Shown here: positions 1 through 5,820 of the stretch, one piece after another
Numbering within the stretch: the first letter of the stretch is position 1
Layout of the letters: each line of letters opens with the position of its first letter
Assembly (NCBI RefSeq): GCF_014305095.1
Contig: NZ_JACRUI010000003.1
Span: 62,001-126,000, forward strand
Direction: 5' to 3'
From: Flavobacterium kayseriense
Lineage (GTDB): Bacteria; Bacteroidota; Bacteroidia; Flavobacteriales; Flavobacteriaceae
DNA: 64,000 bases
Notes under the pieces: model-generated
What the model saw: the letters and a program-made list of their open reading frames with translations, nothing else
What the model was told of the DNA's origin: nothing
Database searches by the model: none
Made by a program: the position numbers and the translations under genes

Positions 1-222
1 ACTATTCGCTTGTTCAATTGGAAAAGTAATCAGTCGTTCAATATCGGTTGCACCCAATGATGGTGCTGAAGTGATTACCTGAACTTGATTATCTGTAATA
101 TCAGGAACCGCATCGATTGGTAATTTGGTAAATTGATAACTCCCATATCCGATGAGCGCAAAAATAAATAGTCCAATAATGAGTTTGTTTTTGATTGAAA
201 ACTCAATAATTTTATTTAGCAT
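1..222 (-). CDS. CzcA/CusA-family RND metal efflux pump, N-terminal fragment (cut by window edge)
   Basis: Only the first 74 codons lie in the window; the gene continues past position 1. The start begins MLNKIIEFSIKNKLI, followed by one membrane helix and the stretch LPIDAVPDITDNQVQV, the standard N-terminus of heavy-metal RND pumps. It is very close to the N-terminus of the CzcA-TolC fusion at 49361-53680, so it is probably a Zn/Co/Cd/Ni-type (HME) inner-membrane proton antiporter. It is the last visible gene of the minus-strand operon that starts with the small His-rich protein at 2582-2974. Whether it also carries a C-terminal TolC domain cannot be seen. Confidence 0.9.
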   Translation of the reverse strand, partial: MLNKIIEFSIKNKLIIGLFIFALIGYGSYQFTKLPIDAVPDITDNQVQVITSAPSLGATDIERLITFPIEQANS

Positions 223-251
223 AATTAGTAAGATTAATGGTTAGTCAATAG

Positions 252-875
252 TTACATTGAATATTGACCTTTTAATTTTAGAGTAACTGTAATATCTTTA
301 TTTTCATTATTCCTAAAAAACCATCCATGCTTTCCTTCAAAAGGAGCATAAAAAGTTCCTACCATATTATTGGAATAAGCAAGTGTGTAACTTTCAAAAT
401 AGACATCATTAACTGCCTTTGCCTGTTTTACTTCACCGTGAAAATCTAAATAAACGGTTCCATCATTAGTTTTCCATTCGTATTTCATTTTTCCGCCTTT
501 TAGCATATAGGTTTTATATTCAATCCCTTTTCCTGCAGGAACAATTACTTCAACCGTATCCTCTCTTTCTGCGTATTGCTTTTCTGGAATAGGATTATCC
601 GCCTCGACTGGTCTTTTTACTTCTGGTCCAGAACCTGCTTTTTCCATTTTTATTAGAGGAAATGTTTTCCCGGTTGTTGTTGCTAAGCCATCAGGAGCAT
701 CCTCTGGCACATAAAGCTTACTGAAACCGAACAATTTCCCTGTTCCTATTGGGTCGATTCCATATTCAGCGGGTAAAACGGCACTAACTAAAATGACTAT
801 CCCTAATACCAATGCAAATAAGACTGCTTTGATAATTTCTTTTTTTTCTACTATTTGATGATTTATTTCTGACAT
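252..875 (-). CDS. membrane-anchored protein of metal efflux operon (transmembrane anchor family)
   Basis: A 207-residue protein with a short cytoplasmic N-terminus, one membrane helix at about residues 15-35 (AVLFALVLGIVILVSAVL) and a soluble extracytoplasmic domain. The domain has an acidic Pro-rich linker around residues 75-105 and a beta-rich C-terminal half with many aromatic residues. Proteins of this layout are found beside HupE and CzcA genes, where they are called transmembrane anchor protein; no biochemical role is established that I know of. It lies 12 nt downstream of the hupE-like gene and 29 nt upstream of the RND gene, so it is very likely co-transcribed with both. Involvement in cation efflux is inferred from context. 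Confidence 0.7.
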   Translation of the reverse strand: MSEINHQIVEKKEIIKAVLFALVLGIVILVSAVLPAEYGIDPIGTGKLFGFSKLYVPEDAPDGLATTTGKTFPLIKMEKAGSGPEVKRPVEADNPIPEKQYAEREDTVEVIVPAGKGIEYKTYMLKGGKMKYEWKTNDGTVYLDFHGEVKQAKAVNDVYFESYTLAYSNNMVGTFYAPFEGKHGWFFRNNENKDITVTLKLKGQYSM

Positions 876-887
876 TGTTTAATTTTT

Positions 888-1571
888 TTAAGATGTAAAA
901 TAACCTGTTAATTGATACCCTAATAAGACAAATCCAGCAGCAATAAGCATGGTATTTGTGAATGTTGAAAATTTCATGAAACTCGGGTATCTGCGCCATA
1001 TTGTAATAAGGATTAACACAAAAGTTAATGCTATAAACTGACCAATTTCGACCCCAATGTTGAATCCAAGCAGATTGGTAAACAATCCTTCTTTTTCAAA
1101 TTTGAAATCTTGTAATTTGCTGGCTAACCCAAACCCGTGAAACAATCCGAAAATTAAAACGGCTGCTTTTGTATTGGGCTGTTTCCCGAAAAATCTTTTG
1201 AAACCACCTAAATTATCAAAACCTTTATACACTATTGATAGTGCAATGATGGCATCAATTAAATACGAATTAATTGATATATTACTCATAACGCCAAACA
1301 ACAATGTTGCACTATGACCAATTGTAAAGAAACTTACATAAAGTAGCACTTCTTTTGGGCGATAAAGGAAAAAGATAACGCCAACTAAAAAAAGCAAATG
1401 ATCGTAACCCGTAAGCATATGTTTTGCACCAATATAAAGAAATGGGCCAAAAGCAACGCCATCATTTCCTGACAAAAAAGTTTGTGTATTTTCATCGACA
1501 CCATGAGCAAAAACACCTGTGATGCTCACAAAAAAAAGTAAAACAAGAAATATTATTTTTTTTGAATTCAT
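888..1571 (-). CDS. HupE/UreJ family membrane protein
   Basis: A 227-residue protein with a cleavable signal peptide (residues 1-22, ending VFAHG) and about six membrane helices. The family signature is clear: IGAKHMLTGYDHLLFLVG (about residues 47-64, with the His and Asp of the H-x4-DH nickel-binding-type motif), FFTIGHSATL and GLFHGFGLA. HupE/UreJ proteins are nickel or cobalt permeases in bacteria with hydrogenase or urease. Here there is no such enzyme, and the setting with an RND pump and anchor protein suggests a role in cation balance across the envelope. Substrate and direction are not deducible from sequence. Confidence 0.8.
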   Translation of the reverse strand: MNSKKIIFLVLLFFVSITGVFAHGVDENTQTFLSGNDGVAFGPFLYIGAKHMLTGYDHLLFLVGVIFFLYRPKEVLLYVSFFTIGHSATLLFGVMSNISINSYLIDAIIALSIVYKGFDNLGGFKRFFGKQPNTKAAVLIFGLFHGFGLASKLQDFKFEKEGLFTNLLGFNIGVEIGQFIALTFVLILITIWRRYPSFMKFSTFTNTMLIAAGFVLLGYQLTGYFTS

Positions 1572-1641
1572 AATTTTATTTTTCTTTTAAAACTACTTCT
1601 CTCCTGCAATTTTTTGAAGAGAAGCAGCCTGTTAAATTATA

Positions 1642-1857
1642 TTAATGCGTGTGTCCATGAGCCGTATCAACTTTGTCTTGCTCCACTTTATTAATACTAT
1701 CCGTACTTAATTGACCAGTAGTATCTGTGATCACTTGAACTTGCTCTGTTGTTTCAATAGTTTGAACTTCAGTGTTTTCAGTTTCGTTGTTTGCTTTTTT
1801 GTTACAAGAAACTAACATTCCGATTGCGATAGTAGCTACGATTAAAATTTTTTTCAT
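1642..1857 (-). CDS. small lipoprotein with His-containing tail
   Basis: A 71-residue protein. Residues 1-18 form a lipoprotein signal with lipobox MLVSC (Cys18). The mature part is acidic, rich in Thr, Gln and Glu, and ends in DTAHGHTH, a likely metal-binding tail similar to the NHGHQH tail of the next upstream gene. It sits between that gene (43 nt) and hupE (70 nt) in the same orientation. No family is recognised. A metal-binding or sensing role at the membrane surface is inferred from the tail and location only. Confidence 0.6.
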   Translation of the reverse strand: MKKILIVATIAIGMLVSCNKKANNETENTEVQTIETTEQVQVITDTTGQLSTDSINKVEQDKVDTAHGHTH

Positions 1858-1900
1858 AATTGTAATTTAAATTGGGTTTATAAAGAATAATAAAATTGAA

Positions 1901-2329
1901 TTAATGTTGGTGTCCATGATTAATATCTTGTTCAGAAACTTGGCTATTTCTAAATTTAGAAGAGATTGTTTTTCCATTGACAAGTAATGTGATGGTACAA
2001 TAAGCATATATGCTTGCTTTAGGAACTTGTACTAATAAAGAATTGTTGGTATCCAAAGAAACTGGATTCGTTGCTTTTGTTTTATTGAAAAATTCAAAAA
2101 CAGCCGATCCAGTAATTTTTTTATTTGAAACCGTTTTTCCTTTTGCATCCAGCACGTAAAAACTAATATTGTTTTCTCTTTCGACCATTTCTATTTTGTA
2201 ATCACCTGAATTTTGTATTATTCCACCGTGTGGTGTTTTGCCAGTATTAGTACTTACTTGTGCATTTGAAATTGTTGTGCCTGCAATGGTTAGCAGTATC
2301 GCAACTGCAATGGATTTAATTGTTTTCAT
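1901..2329 (-). CDS. secreted periplasmic protein with C-terminal His motif
   Basis: I start the protein at the ATG at 2329 (MKTIKSIAVAILLTIAG), which gives a normal signal peptide cleaved after SNA. An in-frame ATG 45 nt upstream would put 15 polar residues before the signal and is less likely. The mature domain of about 120 residues begins with KTPHGGIIQNSGDYKIEMV, a pattern seen in small metal-associated periplasmic proteins of flavobacteria, is beta-rich and ends DINHGHQH. It is the first gene after the PP-terminated leader gene (2582-2974), 252 nt downstream of it. Function unknown; metal binding is inferred. Confidence 0.65.
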   Translation of the reverse strand: MKTIKSIAVAILLTIAGTTISNAQVSTNTGKTPHGGIIQNSGDYKIEMVERENNISFYVLDAKGKTVSNKKITGSAVFEFFNKTKATNPVSLDTNNSLLVQVPKASIYAYCTITLLVNGKTISSKFRNSQVSEQDINHGHQH

Positions 2330-2353
2330 TTTTGATGTTGTAGTGTTAAAAGT

Positions 2354-2592
2354 AATTGAGTATGTCTTCGACATTACTAAAAAGTCAATTTATAGCGTAT
2401 GCGGCTAAAAAATGATTCTAGTTATTTAGCTACATTAACTCACTAAAAAACTTGTTTTTTAATACTGAATATTAGTGAAATTGATGCAAAGAAACATTCG
2501 CTATAAGTATATAGCAAAGTACTTTTTAATACTTAATTAGAAATATTCAGAATATCATTAATTAAGCATTGAAAAATTAATTTAACTCAATT
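2354..2592 (-). promoter_or_regulatory. spacer between leader gene A and downstream operon, with inverted repeats
   Basis: The minus-strand spacer holds a perfect GCTATA-n4-TATAGC hairpin (2500-2515) and a TCACTA/TAGTGA pair (2440-2478). The last codons of the leader gene contain AATTGAGT (2585-2592), complementary over 8 nt to ACTCAATT at 2354-2361, just upstream of the next start. This may be chance in AT-rich DNA, but it parallels the stronger case at 60194-60276. Confidence 0.3.
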
Positions 2593-2974
2593 TGGGTGGA
2601 AGCCAGATGCATGCAAAAACATCGGAAGTGTAAAATTCTGGAGAAAACGGAACATTACTATTTACGGAAATAGTATTTGGTTTGCGAAATGAAAACTCGG
2701 TTATGTTTTCAAAAGCAAGTACAGTATTAACAGATTGGTTAATAGTTTTAAAAGGTAAACTTTGATGATTGTCTTTTTCTTGATTAGAATGATGTTGACT
2801 ATCATTGTAATGAATCGCTATAAAATCTAAAAAAGAAATCCCGTGCTTATCCTCATCTTGATCGTGATGTTCTGTAAAGTGCTCTACTAAGTTGGGTAGT
2901 TTCAATAATTGCCCTATTTCTGTGTTGGCACACAAAAAGATGAAAAGGAATAATATGGCAATTGTTTTTTTCAA
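2582..2974 (-). CDS. small exported His-rich protein with C-terminal IWLPPKLS (candidate leader/sensor, copy A)
   Basis: A 130-residue exported protein starting at a TTG codon; no ATG lies in frame upstream. Residues 1-17 are a signal peptide. The mature part is rich in His (EHFTEHHDQDEDKHG, HYNDSQHH), has little Cys, and ends in CIWLPPKLS. That ending is shared by four other small exported proteins in the window that otherwise differ in sequence. It is the first gene of the minus-strand HupE/RND operon. The family resembles small DUF6660-type proteins of flavobacteria (recognition by pattern, not by search). I infer a regulatory upstream-ORF role like CutF/CruR; a plain periplasmic metal-binding protein is the alternative. 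Confidence 0.65.
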   Translation of the reverse strand: MKKTIAILFLFIFLCANTEIGQLLKLPNLVEHFTEHHDQDEDKHGISFLDFIAIHYNDSQHHSNQEKDNHQSLPFKTINQSVNTVLAFENITEFSFRKPNTISVNSNVPFSPEFYTSDVFACIWLPPKLS

Positions 2975-2979
2975 GATTG

Positions 2980-2987
2980 TAAAAGTA
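2980..2987 (-). promoter_or_regulatory. -7-like promoter box close to start of leader gene A
   Basis: Minus-strand TACTTTTA is one base from the Bacteroidota -7 consensus TAnnTTTG and ends 5 nt before the TTG start codon, which would make the mRNA nearly leaderless. No convincing -33 TTTG is visible. Confidence 0.3.
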
Positions 2988-3342
2988 CGGTATTTATTTA
3001 ATAAAAATTAGTATGTGGTTTTATTCACATACTATTTTCTGTAATGTCTTTTTACTTTTATAAACATAGATAAAATATTAGGTAAGCAAGACGATATGCA
3101 CGGAATGAAAAGATGATAAAACTCGTAATGGTTTTATGAAATGAATCATTCCTTCGGCATGATATATATTATTTATTTGTGGAAATAAAAATTTAAAAAA
3201 TTCCAAGTTACATGCTTAAATAAACCGTAAATTTATATTAAATTACTGAATAATAGTGATTTATAATCAATTAAACATTTTTTAGTGATCGAAATTATTG
3301 AGTATTTGTATTTGGTTTAACTTAAAAACTAAAACAACAACT
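2988..3342. other. divergent intergenic region
   Basis: About 355 bp of AT-rich sequence between the minus-strand leader gene and the plus-strand cytochrome gene. It must hold promoters for both directions. I see no gene, no long repeat and no exact TAnnTTTG box that I can assign with confidence. Confidence 0.5.
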
Positions 3343-3951
3343 ATGAAAAAACCAAAACAATATGGTGTGTTTTTCAGTCAAACTCTGCGTAAACTCTTCC
3401 GAACTATCAAAATCGAATTAGTAATCATTACCGCATTAATGTATACACAGTTGATACTTACTTCTTGCAGGAATTCTGAAAAAAAACAGAAACAAGTTAA
3501 ACAGAACCACCCTCAACAAAAAGAAGAAGAAAATCACAACCATGAACATAGCGAACATTCACAATTAATGAATGAAACTCGCGAATGGTTAAAACAGGAA
3601 TTGGGCGAAAAATATAATCAGCCCGTATCTCTCGGTACAGAGGAACAACTTGCACAAGGCAAAGATATATTCACAAAATATTGTGCTACTTGTCACGGTA
3701 TTAGCGGTAAAGGCGATGGTCCAGGAGCAACGACATTACAACCAAAACCAGCCGATTTTACTGATCCTGAACATTCGTCATTTTATTCAAATCAAGGACG
3801 AATATACCTCATAAAAAAAGGAATGAAGGGAACTGCAATGGCAGCATGGGAAAACGTTTTGAGCGAAGAAGAAATCCTTTCGGTCTATGCATATGTAAAT
3901 TCTCTGAAAAATTCAGGCGAAATGATGGAACACCAGGGGCAAAATTATTAG
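3343..3951 (+). CDS. c-type cytochrome, mono-haem, membrane-anchored
   Basis: I use the ATG at 3343 (MKKPKQYG); an upstream in-frame ATG at 3298 adds an unlikely prefix. A basic N-terminus is followed by a hydrophobic segment ending LILTSC, a probable lipobox. Then comes a Lys/Gln/His-rich linker (NHNHEHSEHSQ) and a class I cytochrome c domain in the C-terminal 110 residues with CATCH haem motif and a likely Met axial ligand in KGTAMAAW. The domain (GKGDGPGATTLQPKPADF) matches CccA-type cytochromes common next to copper resistance genes. It may pass electrons in the periplasm, for example around the multicopper oxidases; that link is inference. Confidence 0.85.
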   Translation: MKKPKQYGVFFSQTLRKLFRTIKIELVIITALMYTQLILTSCRNSEKKQKQVKQNHPQQKEEENHNHEHSEHSQLMNETREWLKQELGEKYNQPVSLGTEEQLAQGKDIFTKYCATCHGISGKGDGPGATTLQPKPADFTDPEHSSFYSNQGRIYLIKKGMKGTAMAAWENVLSEEEILSVYAYVNSLKNSGEMMEHQGQNY

Positions 3952-4071
3952 GAAAATGAATGAAAAAAAACATAAATAATTCAAATGATAATAACCGAAG
4001 TACTTTTAAAAGAAATGGAGAATATTTCAAATTCAGAAAAGTAATTGCAAACATATATTTATATCGTCATT

Positions 4072-4192
4072 ATGTATAAAGCAATGGTAAAAATTCTTAA
4101 AACAGTATGGATATACACTATGGCATTATTACTATGGAGCTTTTCAGCTAAGAGTCAACAAAGATACCAAACAAGGAACGGAAGTATTGTTA
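4072..4192 (+). pseudogene. truncated secreted-protein gene, possibly YceI-like N-terminus
   Basis: Starts with a good signal peptide (MYKAMVKILKTVWIYTMALL, then SFSAKSQ) followed by QRYQTRNGSI, which resembles the first beta strand of YceI-type proteins (RYxTRxGxI). Homology appears to stop near 4190, where the sequence runs into the 3' end of the convergent stress-protein gene. The reading frame stays open to 4281 only as antisense of that gene. I read it as the 5' stump of a deleted gene; the YceI assignment is tentative. Confidence 0.45.
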
Positions 4193-4198
4193 AGTTTT

Positions 4199-4642
4199 TT
4201 ATTTACGTACAATCTCCACAGAACATTTTGCATGTAATGCCACCGCTTGCGAAACCGAGCCAAGCAGAAAGCCTTCTATAACCCCATGACCATGAGAACC
4301 AACGATAATCAAATCAGCACCAAATGTTTCAGCTTCTTTGAGTATTGCACTTTTTGGAGAACCTTCAATAACCACTGTAGTTACAATTAAAGCCGGATTT
4401 TTATCACGCAAAATTTTCGCTGCATTTTCAGTAATTTTCTTTGCAGATTTAAAGGCGTTTTGGTCAACTTCAGCATAATACTCATGTGAAACTCCCATTG
4501 GTTCAAGAGTATTTATTAGCGACATTCTTTCATAAACAGAAACAATACATACTTTAGTGTTTACTGGAAATAGTCTGTTTGCAACTTCGTCTACAGCTGC
4601 TTTACTATAACTTGAACCATCGGTTGCTAGTAGAATTTTCAT
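4199..4642 (-). CDS. universal stress protein (UspA family)
   Basis: A 147-residue single-domain Usp. It begins MKILLATDGSSYSKAAV and contains the ATP-binding signature G-x2-G-x9-G-S as GSHGHGVIEGFLLGS near the C-terminus, so it is of the nucleotide-binding type. Usp proteins bind ATP and help survival under stress; they are cytoplasmic. I chose the ATG at 4642 because it overlaps the stop codon of the upstream 35-residue metal-binding gene (ATGA), which indicates translational coupling. A longer in-frame reading from 4681 would run through that gene in another frame and is rejected. Confidence 0.9.
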   Translation of the reverse strand: MKILLATDGSSYSKAAVDEVANRLFPVNTKVCIVSVYERMSLINTLEPMGVSHEYYAEVDQNAFKSAKKITENAAKILRDKNPALIVTTVVIEGSPKSAILKEAETFGADLIIVGSHGHGVIEGFLLGSVSQAVALHAKCSVEIVRK

Positions 4643-4746
4643 TCTTTTTTCTCCACTAAATTCATTCCACATTTGGGACATTTTCCGGGTTTATCCGAAG
4701 TAACTTCTGGGTGCATTGGGCAGGTGTACGTTTTTTGAGTTTCCAT
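4639..4746 (-). CDS. 35-residue heavy-metal-binding domain mini-protein
   Basis: A complete tiny gene: METQKTYTCPMHPEVTSDKP, then GKCPKCGMNLVEKKE. This is a stand-alone copy of the YTCPMHPE...PGKCPKCGM module (heavy-metal-binding domain, two CxxM/CxxC-type ligand pairs) that occurs here as a domain in many larger proteins. No signal peptide is present, so it should be cytoplasmic, unlike most of the other copies. Its TGA stop overlaps the ATG of the usp gene, so the two are translationally coupled. Likely a small cytosolic Cu/Ag-binding protein; function inferred from motif. Confidence 0.75.
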   Translation of the reverse strand: METQKTYTCPMHPEVTSDKPGKCPKCGMNLVEKKE

Positions 4747-4778
4747 TTTTTTATATTTTAATGTTGTTTGTATTTGTA

Positions 4779-5201
4779 TTATTTGGACATATCCATATTT
4801 TTATCCATTCCAGTCATTTTGTGTGATTGCATTTTTTTATCTTTCATCATATCCATCATTTTAGGATTATCCATCATCGATTTACACATTTCAGACATCA
4901 TCGTAGTATCTGTTTTAGATGCTTCCATCATTTCAGTCATCATTCCTTTCATCATATCTGGATTATCCTTCATCATTTTCATCATATTTTCGTGATTTGT
5001 CATCATCATTTTTCCTTTACTACTGTTCATCATTGCTTGCATCATATCTTTAGACATATCGCTATTGTTTGCAATAGTATCCATAATTGCCTTTTTTGTA
5101 TCTGAATTTGAAAGAATTTGGTTTACATCAGTTTTGGATTGACACGATGTAAACAAACCAATCGATACAATAATTAATGTGATTTTTTGTACTGTTTTCA
5201 T
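4779..5201 (-). CDS. Met-rich lipoprotein, probable periplasmic copper-binding
   Basis: A 140-residue lipoprotein (signal MKTVQKITLIIVSIGLFTSC, Cys20). The mature part is extremely rich in Met, with clusters such as KMMMTNHENMMKMMKD, MMKGMMTEMMEA and KMMDMMKDKKM. Met clusters of this kind bind Cu+ and Ag+ in proteins such as CopA/PcoA and SilE. No catalytic domain is visible. It lies in the minus-strand copper cluster between the Csp gene and the mini metal-binding gene. The plus-strand His-rich open frame here is only the antisense image of the Met codons. Confidence 0.75.
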   Translation of the reverse strand: MKTVQKITLIIVSIGLFTSCQSKTDVNQILSNSDTKKAIMDTIANNSDMSKDMMQAMMNSSKGKMMMTNHENMMKMMKDNPDMMKGMMTEMMEASKTDTTMMSEMCKSMMDNPKMMDMMKDKKMQSHKMTGMDKNMDMSK

Positions 5202-5277
5202 AGTTTATAATTTTTATTGTTTTAAAATCTCTTAAATAATTCCTCTAAACGAAACTATATTTAAGAGATTTAAATAC

Positions 5278-5613
5278 TCACATTTTACTCATATTACTGC
5301 ACTCAACAGCACATTTGCGACAGGCTTCCGCACAATTTTTGCAATGCTCCATGTGTGCATGTTTTTCACATTCTTCGGCGCAAGCTGTACAAATTTCGGC
5401 GCATAGTTTGCAGATTTTTTCAGCAAACTCACTTCCGCTTGCCATAGACTGTATTGCAAATAAACAAATAGCTGCACAATCATGATCTAGTTTTATGCAA
5501 CGCGCTAACATTTTTACGTCTTACTCATTCAAGCATTCACTTTCGCAATGCGAACATTCTACTGCACATTCTGAACATGCATCGATACAATCTTTAAATT
5601 TTTGATGACTCAT
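5278..5613 (-). pseudogene. four-helix-bundle copper storage protein (Csp/DUF326) interrupted by one in-frame TAA
   Basis: The frame opens at ATG 5613 with MSHQKFKDCIDACSECAVEC, meets TAA at 5521-5523 (codon 31, context GAG TAA GAC), and continues in the same frame DVKMLARCIKLDHDCAAIC to 5278. Without the stop it would be a normal 111-residue Cys-rich Csp-type protein with CxxxC pairs lining each helix, which bind many Cu+ ions. The downstream part can be read alone from the TTG or an internal start near 5511, but would lack helix 1. A one-base change from CAA, GAA or AAA explains the stop. Either a recent nonsense mutation or a sequence error. Confidence 0.75.
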
Positions 5614-5762
5614 CTTTTTTAAATTTAAATTGCGAATTAATTTTCGCAGTTTAAAGGTAGCTTTTTAACTTGAAAAAGTATTGTGAAATTCTAATAAAAA
5701 TCATATAATTAACACATTGTCATGCGTATAGATTTGTTTTTTTGAAAATTGTAATTGCAAAA

Positions 5763-5796
5763 AAAGGACACTTGTCTTTTAGAACAAGTATCCTTT
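5763..5796 (-). terminator. intrinsic terminator after multicopper oxidase gene
   Basis: On the minus strand a 14-bp stem (AAAGGATACTTGTT with GACAAGTGTCCTTT, two G-U wobbles), a 6-nt loop and a following T run lie 25 nt after the stop of the oxidase gene at 5821. Confidence 0.7.
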
Positions 5797-5820
5797 ATAT
5801 AAATTTAAAATTTGAGTTTT

